DNA of 64,000 bases from Chitinophagales bacterium (GTDB lineage Bacteria; Bacteroidota; Bacteroidia; Chitinophagales; Saprospiraceae). The position numbers were made by a program, and so were the translations under genes. The DNA lies in the NCBI GenBank assembly GCA_013298955.1, contig JAAFJT010000004.1, forward strand, positions 1-64,000, written 5' to 3'. Under the pieces are notes generated by a model, which was given only the letters and a program-made list of their open reading frames with translations, was not told the DNA's origin and ran no database searches. Shown in pieces: positions 41,837 through 50,807 of this stretch; position 1 is the stretch's first letter, and each line of letters begins with the position of its first letter.

Positions 41837-43219
41837 ATGGAGACAGACCTGTTATTCCAACCTATTTTATTAGCATCTACCACGGATTTGTTGGGTGCTT
41901 TTGTCTTGTTTTGCGTGCTGCTGACCTGCGCCGCTTTGATTGCAGGGTCAGAAGTAGCCTATTTTGGGTTGACTCCTACGGATATTAATGACCTTTCAGG
42001 GGAAGAATCGCCTTCTTCGGTACGCATTTCACACTTGATTCAACACCCTAAACGGTTATTAGCGACGATTTTAATAGGGAATAATTTTGTCAATATTGCC
42101 ATTGTTTTGCTATCTGATTATCTTTTGTTGAATCTTTCGCCGCCGTCCTTGTATCGGGGATTAGCTACTTTTTGTTTTGAATTTTTCCATAAAGGGACGA
42201 TTGAAAGTTGGGAAAAAGCCCTTTCTTTTGGAGTCAATGTGGTGGGCGTGACGTTTCTGATGGTACTTTTTGGGGAGGTTGTGCCGAAAACTTATGCCAC
42301 GATTAATAAGATTTCCTTAGCGCGATTCATGTCTGTACCGTTGAGTGTAATGTCATCTGCGTTTAAACCATTGTCTAACTTTTTGATAAAAACGACCAAA
42401 TATGTCGAAAAACGCTTGGAAAAGGCAGGCGCAAACAATCAAATGACCGCAAATGATTTGGATGAAGCCATCGAACTCACCGTCCGAAACGATGTGGATG
42501 CCGAAACTGAAGTCGATATTTTAAAACGCATTGTAAAATTTAATGATGTATCAGTCAAACAAGTCATGCGCCCGCGTATGGATGTGGTGGGTATTGATTT
42601 TCGGACGAGTTATAAAGAAGTGCTACAAATTGTTACCGAATGCGGGTTTAGTCGCTTGCCAATTTACGATGAAGATTTTGATAATATGACCGGTATTTTA
42701 TATGCGAAAGATTTAATTGACCATTTATTTGAACCTCATGATTACGAATGGCAATCGTTGGTGCGTCCGAATTTGATTTATGTGCCTGAAAGTCGCAAAA
42801 TCCATGATTTGTTGAAAGATTTCCGCAAGGAACGCATGCATTTGGCAATTGTGGTGGATGAATATGGCGGTAGCGCGGGCATTGTGACGTTGGAAGACAT
42901 CATGGAAGAGGTGATTGGCGAGATTCAAGATGAGTTTGATGACGAATTAGAAGTGGATTTTAAAAAAATAGATGAATTTACCTACGTTTTTGATGGAAAA
43001 ACGTTGTTAAATGATGTTTCACGGGTGCTGAAAGTCGATACCGAAACGTTTGAAGCAGGAAAAGGTGATTCCAATTCATTGGCAGGGTTGGTTTTAGAAT
43101 TGCATGGCGGTTTTCCAAAAGTGGATACAGAGTTGACTTATGACAAATACGCACTTAAAGTATTGTCTGTCAATAAAAGACGCATTGAACAAATTCAAAT
43201 ACAATTGCCAAACACATAG
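41837..43219 (+). CDS. gldE: GldE-like hemolysin C/CNNM family membrane protein
   Basis: The 460-residue protein has four hydrophobic segments in a CNNM/DUF21 domain (~15-190, including 'LIAGSEVAYFGLTPTDI'), two CBS domains (~235-350, 'VKQVMRPRMDVVGID', 'VDEYGGSAGIVTLEDIMEEV') and a CorC_HlyC domain (~370-455). This is the layout of GldE, a gliding-motility-associated protein of Bacteroidota, and 'ANDLDEAIELT' near residue 206 agrees. GldE is thought to act with GldD; general CorC-family roles include ion transport. The usual neighbours ssb, mutY and gldD are not here, so a generic hemolysin-family protein remains possible. The stop codon lies in a hairpin. Confidence 0.75.
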   Translation: METDLLFQPILLASTTDLLGAFVLFCVLLTCAALIAGSEVAYFGLTPTDINDLSGEESPSSVRISHLIQHPKRLLATILIGNNFVNIAIVLLSDYLLLNLSPPSLYRGLATFCFEFFHKGTIESWEKALSFGVNVVGVTFLMVLFGEVVPKTYATINKISLARFMSVPLSVMSSAFKPLSNFLIKTTKYVEKRLEKAGANNQMTANDLDEAIELTVRNDVDAETEVDILKRIVKFNDVSVKQVMRPRMDVVGIDFRTSYKEVLQIVTECGFSRLPIYDEDFDNMTGILYAKDLIDHLFEPHDYEWQSLVRPNLIYVPESRKIHDLLKDFRKERMHLAIVVDEYGGSAGIVTLEDIMEEVIGEIQDEFDDELEVDFKKIDEFTYVFDGKTLLNDVSRVLKVDTETFEAGKGDSNSLAGLVLELHGGFPKVDTELTYDKYALKVLSVNKRRIEQIQIQLPNT

Positions 43220-43270
43220 GACACATAGGTGTGCTATGTGTCCTATGTAAACCTATGTGAACTATGTGTT
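43211..43270. repeat. ACACATAGG palindrome, related to the 4.6-kb array
   Basis: AACACATAGGACACATAG (43211-43228) pairs with CTATGTGTCCTATGT (43234-43248), and a further CCTATGTGAACTATGTGTT follows. The words ACATAGGACACATAG and CTATGTGAACTATGTG are shared with 4628-4868. It overlaps the stop codon at 43217-43219. Confidence 0.75.
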
Positions 43271-43303
43271 ACACCATTTCAATTTATAACTAATTGATTA
43301 TCA

Positions 43304-44335
43304 ATGTTTAAAAACAAAACGGCTTGGATTGTGGGCATCATCGTATTTGCAATGGTTGCTCCTTTTTTTTTAAAATTCTTGGGCAACCTGTCCAATGAGC
43401 GTACGGTGGAACCACCGCCGCCCCCTGCAAAAGTGGCGTATCCCGAAGTCAAAGCGACTTTCAATGCGGATGCCGCTTATGCCTTAACCGAAAAATTATT
43501 GACTTTCGGTCAACGGCATTTTGATACGAAAGGACACGAAGCGGTGCGTCAATGGTTGGTTTCGGAGTTGAAAACACGCGGCGCGACCGTTCTCGAACAG
43601 CCGTTTAAAGCCAAAACGCCTGCGGGCAAAGAAACGAATGGTACGAATCTCATCGCTTCTTATAATCTTGCCAATCCAAAACGGATTTTATTCGCAGTGC
43701 ATTGGGATTCGCGCCACATCGGAGACCGGGATGAAGACCCAAAATTCCAAAAAGAGCCGATTCTCGGTGCAGATGATGCTGGCACAGGCGTAAGTATTTT
43801 GTTAGAAATGGCAGCAATGTTGCAAAAAGATAGCAGTCACTTGGGCGTTGACCTTATTTTCTTTGATGCAGAGGATTGGGGAACGAGTCAGACCACTGAA
43901 TCTTGGTGTCAAGGTTCGCAATATTGGTCGCGGACTCCACACGCGCCGAGTTACAAACCCAAACATGCGATTTTATTGGATATGGTAGGCGCGAAAAATG
44001 CCCGTTTCCCCAAAGAGCAAATTTCAACCAAATATGCGTCGAGAACAGTTGAAAATGTATGGAAAACGGCTCGTCAATTGGGTTATATGCAGCTTTTTGT
44101 AGATGAACCGTCTCGGGATGCGGTCATTGATGACCATAAATTTGTCAATGAAATTGCTCAAATTCCGATGATTGACATTATTAATTATCCTGCCGACCGT
44201 TTTTTGGGCGAATATCATCATACGCATTTGGATAGCGGGATGAGTCATATTGATAAAAGTACGATACGGGCAGTGGGGCAAACGCTTTGGCATTTTTTGC
44301 ATTATGACAATGCAGGTGTTTTTGAGGGCGACTAA
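43304..44335 (+). CDS. M28 family enzyme, glutaminyl-peptide cyclotransferase-like
   Basis: The 343-residue protein has one N-terminal membrane segment (residues 7-26) then a proline-rich linker 'VEPPPPPA'. The M28 fold has the zinc-site landmarks of glutaminyl cyclases: 'FAVHWDSRH' near residue 130, 'LGADDAGTGVSILLEMA' near residue 151, 'FFDAEDWG' near residue 186 and 'YHHTHLDSG' near residue 304. Such enzymes convert N-terminal Gln to pyroglutamate or act as aminopeptidases. Many T9SS cargo proteins have N-terminal Gln after signal cleavage, so an envelope cyclase is plausible; this link is inference. Confidence 0.82.
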   Translation: MFKNKTAWIVGIIVFAMVAPFFLKFLGNLSNERTVEPPPPPAKVAYPEVKATFNADAAYALTEKLLTFGQRHFDTKGHEAVRQWLVSELKTRGATVLEQPFKAKTPAGKETNGTNLIASYNLANPKRILFAVHWDSRHIGDRDEDPKFQKEPILGADDAGTGVSILLEMAAMLQKDSSHLGVDLIFFDAEDWGTSQTTESWCQGSQYWSRTPHAPSYKPKHAILLDMVGAKNARFPKEQISTKYASRTVENVWKTARQLGYMQLFVDEPSRDAVIDDHKFVNEIAQIPMIDIINYPADRFLGEYHHTHLDSGMSHIDKSTIRAVGQTLWHFLHYDNAGVFEGD

Positions 44336-44544
44336 ATGGGTTGCATACCTTGCGTCAAGTTTATTGATTCACTCATGTTGTGCAGGTCGTTTTAAATAGA
44401 AAAATATTCTTGGGTTTTAAAAAAAGAGCGAAAATTCGCCCGTTAAGTCCCAATATTTCCTTACCTTCGTTGAAATAAATGAGCAATAAAAGAAGGTTTT
44501 TCGATAAAAACCTATTTTTATTTTTTTTTATTTAAATAGCATCT

Positions 44545-44552
44545 TATTTTTG
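44545..44552 (+). promoter_or_regulatory. Bacteroidota -7 promoter box
   Basis: TATTTTTG fits TAnnTTTG, 42 bases upstream of the ATG at 44594. Confidence 0.55.
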
Positions 44553-44593
44553 CGTTAGTATCGGTGTAAGCTAACCAAAAAAAATCAATATAA

Positions 44594-45139
44594 ATGGCAT
44601 TTGTTATCAAAATAGCGGAAACGCCCTACGAATTTGAACAGATTGAACGCCTCAACTATGAGACGTTTGTGGAAGAAATCCCACAACATGCGCACAATCC
44701 TGACAAACGGTTGAGAGATAAATTCCATGAGAAAAATCAATATCTGATAGCCGCGATGAACGGCGAAGTACTTGGCATGGTCGCGCTCAATGCACAACGT
44801 CCTTTTTCCTTAGATGCTAAAATTGAGCAATTGGATTCTTTTCTCCCGCCTTTTCAAAAAATAGTAGAAGTGCGGCTTTTAGCGGTGCAGAAAACGGCAC
44901 GCGGTGGTAAGATTTTGTATCAATTGATACAGGGCATGGTCGAGTGGAGTCATGGTAAAGGTTTTGACATTGCGATTATTTCGGGGACGACACGACAACA
45001 AAAATTGTATAAAAAAGTGGGATTTGTGCCTTTTCACCCCATTGTTGGGGCTGAAGACGCGGCTTTCGTGCCAATGGTGCTGATAATACAGCAATTTATG
45101 GACACGCAAAAGCACCTCATCCCGAAAACTCAACCTTAA
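44594..45139 (+). CDS. GNAT-fold acyltransferase (FeeM/acyl-amino-acid-synthase-like)
   Basis: The 181-residue protein has a GNAT core: 'LIAAMNGEVLGMVALNAQ' near residue 52 and 'VEVRLLAVQKTARGGKILYQ' near residue 92, the latter being the acyl-CoA-binding region. The N-terminal part ('IERLNYETFVEEI', then a basic 'NPDKRLRDKF') and the 'RPFSLDAKI' segment resemble N-acyl amino acid synthases and the related autoinducer-synthase fold more than ordinary acetyltransferases. If so it would use an acyl-ACP or acyl-CoA donor; the acceptor is unknown. The class V aminotransferase gene follows after 8 bases. Confidence 0.7.
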   Translation: MAFVIKIAETPYEFEQIERLNYETFVEEIPQHAHNPDKRLRDKFHEKNQYLIAAMNGEVLGMVALNAQRPFSLDAKIEQLDSFLPPFQKIVEVRLLAVQKTARGGKILYQLIQGMVEWSHGKGFDIAIISGTTRQQKLYKKVGFVPFHPIVGAEDAAFVPMVLIIQQFMDTQKHLIPKTQP

Positions 45140-45147
45140 ATTGTTAC

Positions 45148-46203
45148 ATGATTGCAAAGGCTTCGCTCAATTTTTCGACTGGACCGGTGGGCATTGCCCC
45201 CCGTATCAAACAGGTTTTTAAAAAAGAAGGGATTTCACATCGTTCCGAAGCGTTTCAACGCCTGCTGACGCAAGTGCAAACGGTTCTTTGCGCAGGGACT
45301 AAAGCCCCTTTTGTACACATTCTGACGGGTTCGGGGACGCTCGCCAATGATGTTATGGTCGGGCAGCTTAAAGTGAGCCGCGAAAAAGGCTTGATTTTAA
45401 GCAATGGCGATTTCGGCAAACGATTGATGTCTCAATGCAAACGGCAAGGAGTGCCTCATTACACTTATTCGGTCGATTACGCTGTTCCATTTGATTTGGC
45501 AGCCGTAGAAGCATTGTTAAAGGCGCATTCGGATATAAAATGGCTGCTTTTCGCACATTGTGAGACGAGTGTTGGGTTTTTAAACCCTTTGAAAGCACTT
45601 TGTACCTTAGCAAAAAAATATAATGTAAGAGCCAATGTGGATTTGATGAGTTCGATTGGCTGTGTCGAATTGGATTTGTCAGAGGTATCCCTCGCAACAG
45701 CTTCGAGTGGCAAAGGCTTGGCTTCGATAGCGGGTTTGGCGTTGTTGTTTTCCAATCAAAAATGGAAAACAGCGACCGATTTGCCTTCCTATTTGGATTT
45801 GGGTGTCTATTTCGACAAAGCGGGCGTGCCTTACACCTTGTCGCCGCATCTTTTGGAGGCATTAGCCGTGCAATTGGATATTGTAATGTCGCCCGAACAT
45901 TGGGCGCGAACGCACGCATGGAGTCTTTATTTGTCGAAAGCCTTGCAAAAATTGGAATGGATTCGGTTGGTACATGCAGAACAAACCCACGTTTTCACGC
46001 TTTTTCTGCCGAATGAGCGAGATAATCCGAATAGTGCAGCACAATTAGGCGAATTTTTACAAACACGCGGTATTGAAGTGAGTTTTCAAAGCGATGCCTT
46101 GCGCCAAGCAAACTATTTGCAAATTACGCTCATGTGTGAACATACCCAAAAAGACCTTGATTTTTTGATAAAATCGATGAAAAAATATCATTCTTTCAAA
46201 TAA
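45148..46203 (+). CDS. Class V PLP-dependent aminotransferase
   Basis: The 351-residue enzyme has the fold of the serine-pyruvate/phosphoserine aminotransferase group: 'NFSTGPVGIAP' at the start, 'ILTGSGTLANDVMVGQL' near residue 58, 'VDLMSSIGCVELDL' near residue 168 and the PLP-lysine segment 'ATASSGKGLASIAG' near residue 184. It would transfer an amino group between an amino acid and a keto acid with pyridoxal phosphate in the cytoplasm. Substrate cannot be assigned. The tight coupling with a GNAT-type acyltransferase suggests one short pathway in which a transaminated product is acylated, or the reverse. Confidence 0.8.
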   Translation: MIAKASLNFSTGPVGIAPRIKQVFKKEGISHRSEAFQRLLTQVQTVLCAGTKAPFVHILTGSGTLANDVMVGQLKVSREKGLILSNGDFGKRLMSQCKRQGVPHYTYSVDYAVPFDLAAVEALLKAHSDIKWLLFAHCETSVGFLNPLKALCTLAKKYNVRANVDLMSSIGCVELDLSEVSLATASSGKGLASIAGLALLFSNQKWKTATDLPSYLDLGVYFDKAGVPYTLSPHLLEALAVQLDIVMSPEHWARTHAWSLYLSKALQKLEWIRLVHAEQTHVFTLFLPNERDNPNSAAQLGEFLQTRGIEVSFQSDALRQANYLQITLMCEHTQKDLDFLIKSMKKYHSFK

Positions 46204-46222
46204 ACTTGTGGTGACGGAGGGG

Positions 46223-46316
46223 CAAACGGATAGCACGGCTTTTTTCACAGGATTTTTACAGTTTACAATTCAAAGTATTCGTAAAAATCCTGTGAAAAAC
46301 CGATGGAATCCGTTTG
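46223..46316. terminator. Long hairpin between convergent genes
   Basis: Inner arms TTTTTCACAGGATTTTTAC (46241-46259) and GTAAAAATCCTGTGAAAAA (46281-46299) pair perfectly over 19 bases. Outer arms CAAACGGAT (46223-46231) and ATCCGTTTG (46308-46316) extend the structure. It occupies the whole gap between the aminotransferase and O-antigen ligase genes. Confidence 0.75.
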
Positions 46317-46320
46317 TCCA

Positions 46321-47757
46321 TCATTCCACCCCCTGCTGCTGATTTAAAATATCTACATTCACCAAAACCGCTAAATTCATAAAAAAGAAGGGACCAACTT
46401 TATCAGATTCAATTAAATCATTGATGATGATTAAAATAAGGATTATCACAAATGATAATAATACAGTCATAACCATCCGTTTGCGCACCCTATCGGTGGT
46501 CTGATGATAAATTGTCTCGCCCTTCACTAAACCTAAAACGCATAATCCTAAAAAAAGGATACCGCCTAAAACACCATTATCCACCGTCGTCATCAAGTAA
46601 TAACAATGAATTCCCGATTTTTCAGTATTATCACTCACATACGTGCGAAAGCGGGTTAATGTAAAGGGTTTGTAAAACGTGTAGAAATTACCAGGTCCGA
46701 AACCAAAATACAAATGTTTTTGAACCATAAAACTCCCCGCAACCCAACGATAAACCCGTTCCATCGTCGAAATATCTTCTAATTTGTAGGTTGCTTCGAT
46801 TAAATTTTCAAAACGGGTGTGCGAAACAGCGTGTTCATAATTGGGCGCAAAATCCAAATATTTGTTTCGGGTTTGGAGGAAACCAATCAGCCAAACTAAA
46901 CCGATAAGACCCATCAAAACAATATATTTAGTTAATTTATAATGCACAATCCAATAATAACCAATGGCTACTACAATTGCAACATAGGCTGTACGGGTGT
47001 AAGAAAATTGAATGCCTATTAAAAATATAAAAAAAAACAGGGTTAAAAAATACCTTTTCGTGCTGCCTACCCGCGATTCTTGTCGCATCCAAAAGATAAA
47101 AGGCGTGAATAATGCCAATAAACATGCATAATCTACATGGTTCCGAAAATAGGGCTGCATCACGTAATTCGATTGCTCAAATGCAAAACCCGATGGCACA
47201 TGTCGTATTAAAGTCAATACAACAGCGATACTTAATGGTACAAAAACAATCCAGCTGAGTTTTAGTAAATCAACTTTTTGTTTTAATATCCAGCCTGACA
47301 TGAAATAAAAAGTCGCTACATACCATAATTTGGCTAAAAAAAACTTGATGGATGTAATGGGGGCTTCCGAATGAAGAACGCAAATAAACATCCACCCAAG
47401 ATGCAGCCCCAGAAAAAGCGTGATTGGATGTTTTAAAAAACGCGATTTTAAGATTTTATGTGGGTTTGCCGCTAATAACAAAATACTTACAAGTAAAAAG
47501 CCGACCATTAAGGGTTCATTAGGCAAGTTTGTCGCGAATCCGCCCGGTAATTCGATTTCTAAGGAAAACGGAATGCAACACCATAATAAATAATAGACGC
47601 TCCGAAAATCAAGAATCGTCCAGTAGGTAATGATTAGGATAGCGGGTATTAAAAAAAACAAAAAGTTTTGAAATGCGACTGCGGCGCAGATACTTAGGGC
47701 AGTGATGAGGGCGTATAGTTGGAAGGATAGGTCGGAAATTTTTATATTTTTTATCAT
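46321..47757 (-). CDS. O-antigen ligase / Wzy-type polymerase family membrane protein
   Basis: The 478-residue protein has about eleven hydrophobic segments and a large loop at ~320-410 ('TRFENLIEATYKLEDISTME' then 'RVYRWVAGSFMVQKHLYFGF'), with 'GFGPGNFYTFY' near residue 357. This is the Wzy_C/WaaL pattern, in which the loop supplies catalytic arginine and histidine. Such enzymes join or polymerise lipid-linked glycans on the periplasmic face of the inner membrane. No polysaccharide cluster surrounds it, so the glycan is unknown; the two glycosyltransferases at 10 and 15 kb are too far away to assign as partners. Confidence 0.8.
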   Translation of the reverse strand: MIKNIKISDLSFQLYALITALSICAAVAFQNFLFFLIPAILIITYWTILDFRSVYYLLWCCIPFSLEIELPGGFATNLPNEPLMVGFLLVSILLLAANPHKILKSRFLKHPITLFLGLHLGWMFICVLHSEAPITSIKFFLAKLWYVATFYFMSGWILKQKVDLLKLSWIVFVPLSIAVVLTLIRHVPSGFAFEQSNYVMQPYFRNHVDYACLLALFTPFIFWMRQESRVGSTKRYFLTLFFFIFLIGIQFSYTRTAYVAIVVAIGYYWIVHYKLTKYIVLMGLIGLVWLIGFLQTRNKYLDFAPNYEHAVSHTRFENLIEATYKLEDISTMERVYRWVAGSFMVQKHLYFGFGPGNFYTFYKPFTLTRFRTYVSDNTEKSGIHCYYLMTTVDNGVLGGILFLGLCVLGLVKGETIYHQTTDRVRKRMVMTVLLSFVIILILIIINDLIESDKVGPFFFMNLAVLVNVDILNQQQGVE

Positions 47758-47875
47758 TTGATACGATTTTGTACGTTGCTTGAAAATGACACTTGCGGCG
47801 CAACTTTTTCCTCCTCGATTTAGGATTCAAAGCACAAGTTGCGAAAGGTCAGTCGTATTTTCCAATTAAAGTCTG

Positions 47876-47883
47876 CAAAGGTA
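47876..47883 (-). promoter_or_regulatory. Bacteroidota -7 promoter box
   Basis: Minus-strand TACCTTTG fits TAnnTTTG, giving the O-antigen ligase gene a ~110-base leader. It is only 32 bases from the divergent box at 47916. Confidence 0.6.
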
Positions 47884-47915
47884 TTTTTTTTTGAAACTTC
47901 TAAGTTGATTTTAAC

Positions 47916-47923
47916 TACTTTTG
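47916..47923 (+). promoter_or_regulatory. Bacteroidota -7 promoter box
   Basis: TACTTTTG fits TAnnTTTG, 17 bases upstream of the ATG at 47940, implying a very short leader. Confidence 0.55.
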
Positions 47924-47939
47924 TCAAAAAAATAGAACC

Positions 47940-49559
47940 ATGCAAACGATTCAAAAAATAGGCATTGCTGTATTTGCGATTGCTTTTACCGTTTTTTTGA
48001 CGGCTCCTGCCCTAAGTGAATACGCGCTTTCTCCCGACATCCTTCAACAGGTGATTCAAAAACCGTATCATGCGGCGGCGATTACAAAGGAGGCGCAATC
48101 TATGTTGGGTAAAACGTATTCAAATAATTTCATTTTTATAAATGATTTAAATACAGCCTTATCCGCCGCCAAAACCCAACAAGACCAAGCTGCTAAAATC
48201 GTACATTGGAAAGCCACAGCCCTGCCTGAGGGCGTTTCAGAATGGGATTTTCGGATAGGCGATTTGAATCCATATCGTTTTGAACTCGTCAAAGCCAGTT
48301 CCAAAGGTTTTTTAACGGCGCACACGCCTTTGATGCTGTTTTTGAGTTTTGGATTGGGCATTTTGGGTGCGTTGTTGTACATTTTGCCGAAAGGCAACTC
48401 CTTAGCGGGCATTCAACATCATGGTATTTTCCACAGTTCGATGCACTTTCGAGGGTGGTTAGGGATTTTGACAGGCATTTTTTTAATCGTATTTTACATT
48501 TTTCTCTATTGGTTTCCCGAATATTTGACGGGTTGGGTGCAATTAGTCGAGCCATTGAGTCGGCGATTGAGTGGGAATGGGGCAAGTCAATGGTTTTTAT
48601 ACGGCGTTTTATATACGATTTGTGTTTTGGTGATGGGCGTGCGCATGTTGTTGAAATACCGACACAACCGTTACCAACAAATCCGAACTTTATCCGTCAT
48701 GTTTTTTCAAACGACTTTTGCCTTCTTGATACCCGAAATATTGGTTCGTTTACACCAACCGTATTTCGATTTTAAAAATATGTGGCCCCTCAAATATGAC
48801 TTTTTTTTTGAATGGCATTTGGAAAAATTATTGAAAAACGGTACATTTGGGCTGTTTATGTTGGTCTGGGGCATGGCACTTTTCCTGATTGGCGTACCTG
48901 TGTTGACCTACTTTTTTGGAAAACGCTGGTATTGTTCTTGGGTTTGTGGCTGCGGCGGTTTGGCAGAAACGTTGGGAGACCCGTATCGACAATTGAGTGA
49001 TAAAACGTTGAAAGCGTGGAAGTTAGAACGTTATTTAATTCATGGTGTATTGGTTTTTGCGGTGGTAATGACGGCATTGGTTTTATATACGTATTTTACA
49101 GGAGCGTCTAATATTTTGTTTTTAAGCAGTTACGATGTGCGGTCATGGTACGGCTTTTTGATAGGTTCGGCTTTTGCAGGCGTAGTGGGAACAGGCTTTT
49201 ACCCGTTGATGGGCAACCGCGTTTGGTGTCGATTCGGATGTCCTTTGGCGGCATATTTGGGGATGGTTCAAAAATACAAATCCCGATTCCGCATCACCGT
49301 CAATGGCGGACAATGTATTTCCTGCGGCAATTGTTCCACCTATTGCGAAATGGGAATTGATGTGCGCTCATATGCACAAAAAGGGCAAGATATAGTTCGT
49401 TCATCCTGTGTAGGTTGCGGGGTTTGTGCGGCAGTTTGTCCGAGAGGCGTTTTGCGCTTGGAAAATGGCGATGATATAGCCGAGCGAGCGCAAACGGAGC
49501 GTGTCATCCATATTCGATTGGATCAAGTTGGTTTATTGAATCAAGATATTTTGAATTAG
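47940..49559 (+). CDS. Membrane polyferredoxin (NapH/NosR/CcoG-like 4Fe-4S protein)
   Basis: The 539-residue protein has about seven membrane segments. 'CSWVCGCGGLAETLGDP' near residue 330 and 'RFGCPLAAYLG' near residue 430 are the CxxxCP-like membrane-edge cysteines of NapH/NosR proteins. Two 4Fe-4S motifs follow near the C-terminus: 'CISCGNCSTYCEMG' (~460) and 'CVGCGVCAAVCPRG' (~494). Members carry electrons from quinols to periplasmic or cytoplasmic oxidoreductases; the partner is not encoded nearby. The N-terminal ~130 residues form an extracytoplasmic domain between the first two membrane segments. Confidence 0.8.
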   Translation: MQTIQKIGIAVFAIAFTVFLTAPALSEYALSPDILQQVIQKPYHAAAITKEAQSMLGKTYSNNFIFINDLNTALSAAKTQQDQAAKIVHWKATALPEGVSEWDFRIGDLNPYRFELVKASSKGFLTAHTPLMLFLSFGLGILGALLYILPKGNSLAGIQHHGIFHSSMHFRGWLGILTGIFLIVFYIFLYWFPEYLTGWVQLVEPLSRRLSGNGASQWFLYGVLYTICVLVMGVRMLLKYRHNRYQQIRTLSVMFFQTTFAFLIPEILVRLHQPYFDFKNMWPLKYDFFFEWHLEKLLKNGTFGLFMLVWGMALFLIGVPVLTYFFGKRWYCSWVCGCGGLAETLGDPYRQLSDKTLKAWKLERYLIHGVLVFAVVMTALVLYTYFTGASNILFLSSYDVRSWYGFLIGSAFAGVVGTGFYPLMGNRVWCRFGCPLAAYLGMVQKYKSRFRITVNGGQCISCGNCSTYCEMGIDVRSYAQKGQDIVRSSCVGCGVCAAVCPRGVLRLENGDDIAERAQTERVIHIRLDQVGLLNQDILN

Positions 49560-49572
49560 TTATAATCAATGG

Positions 49573-49696
49573 AGTAGTTGAAGTTAAAGAATCAACAAAA
49601 AAAATGCGGGCTAAAAGATTGATTTTCAATATAGTATAACGTTTGGAGGGTTTGAAACCCTCCAAACGTTGTTGTCGGTTATTTAAATTAAACTAC
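49573..49696. repeat. Complete ~124-bp MITE-like element with terminal inverted repeats
   Basis: Left end AGTAGTTGAAGTT (49573-49585) mirrors right end AAATTAAACTACT (49684-49696), with three mismatches. Inside come ATGCGGGCTAAAAGATTGA, the core palindrome AACGTTTGGAGGGTTT/GAAACCCTCCAAACGTT at 49638-49670, and GTTGTCGG. It has no coding capacity. It is the best-preserved copy of the family in the window. Confidence 0.8.
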
Positions 49697-49715
49697 TTAT
49701 ATAATTTAAAAAAGT

Positions 49716-50801
49716 ATGGAAAAAATAATCACGTTTGTAGCTGCCCATGATGTCGCTTTTGTCTTTGGGATATTGCTTTTTTTTGGCTTGGTGGAAGCCC
49801 TTTTCGGGTATTTGTCTCAGTCGAAACGGTCGAAAGGCGATGTGTGGATTGAAACCATTAATGCGTTTGCATTGTTCCTTTTTACCAAACCATTGATTAC
49901 CTTTTTGGGTTATAAAACCATGCAATTTTTATTGCCCAATCAAGCTAATGTGTTGAAAACCATGCCTTTCTGGGGCGGATTGTTGCTTTTTTTATTGGTC
50001 GATGATTTTTTGCAATATTGGTATCATCGGTCTGCACATGAGTACAAATGGCTTTGGAAATGGCATCGCCCGCACCACACGGCAACCGAAATGGGACTTT
50101 TAGTCTCGTATCGACAAGCCGTTTATTATTATTTGTTGATGCCTAACATTTGGTGGATGGGCATTTTCACTTTTTTGGGCGGCGGATTACCCCTATCTAT
50201 TGGATTGATTTTAAAACAAATAATCATTATTTCGTCGCATAGTTTGGCAACTTGGGACTCTTTTTTTCATAAACGCCCTGCTTTGATGCCGATTTTGAAG
50301 GTTTTGGAACGCATTTTCATCACGCCTGCGTTTCATCACGGGCATCATGCCGAATCCAAAATCGACAATATTGGCAATCCCAATGGCAATTATGGTAATA
50401 TGTTTTCGATTTGGGACCAACTGTTCGGTTCAGCCACCTTTTCACACGCCTTTCCGACGACTTATGGCATCCCGAATGACCCACAAGATGATTGGACAGC
50501 CCATGTTTTTTACCCACTCGTGACTTCCGATAAAGCAGGTTCCGAATTATCAAAAGCATATCAATTTGAAAAAACGACGGTTTTAGAACCCGCAACAATG
50601 GTTTTAGAGCCGGGCGCGTACCTGTATTGCGCTTGCGGATACAGCAAAAATCAACCTTTTTGTGATGGCTCCCATCATGGAACCAAGATTCAGCCCGTCC
50701 GATTTACCATTCAAAAAGAAAGAAGTTATAAATTATGTCAATGCAAATTGTGTGAAAAAGCCCCTTTTTGTGATAATTCGCATCTGACGAAATCCATCTA
50801 A
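49716..50801 (+). CDS. Sterol desaturase/fatty acid hydroxylase fused to two CDGSH iron-sulfur motifs
   Basis: The 361-residue protein joins two modules. Residues ~1-285 form the membrane hydroxylase: four hydrophobic segments and histidine boxes 'HRSAHEYKWLWKWHRPHH' (~110-127) and 'FHHGHH' (~207-212), which bind a di-iron centre. Residues ~300-358 hold two CDGSH-type motifs, 'CACGYSKNQPFCDGSH' and 'CQCKLCEKAPFCDNSH', each with three Cys and one His for a 2Fe-2S cluster; the second has CDN instead of CDG. The fusion suggests that the iron-sulfur part feeds electrons to the di-iron hydroxylase. The substrate may be a fatty acid or sterol-like lipid. Confidence 0.85.
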   Translation: MEKIITFVAAHDVAFVFGILLFFGLVEALFGYLSQSKRSKGDVWIETINAFALFLFTKPLITFLGYKTMQFLLPNQANVLKTMPFWGGLLLFLLVDDFLQYWYHRSAHEYKWLWKWHRPHHTATEMGLLVSYRQAVYYYLLMPNIWWMGIFTFLGGGLPLSIGLILKQIIIISSHSLATWDSFFHKRPALMPILKVLERIFITPAFHHGHHAESKIDNIGNPNGNYGNMFSIWDQLFGSATFSHAFPTTYGIPNDPQDDWTAHVFYPLVTSDKAGSELSKAYQFEKTTVLEPATMVLEPGAYLYCACGYSKNQPFCDGSHHGTKIQPVRFTIQKERSYKLCQCKLCEKAPFCDNSHLTKSI

Positions 50802-50807
50802 AATTTT

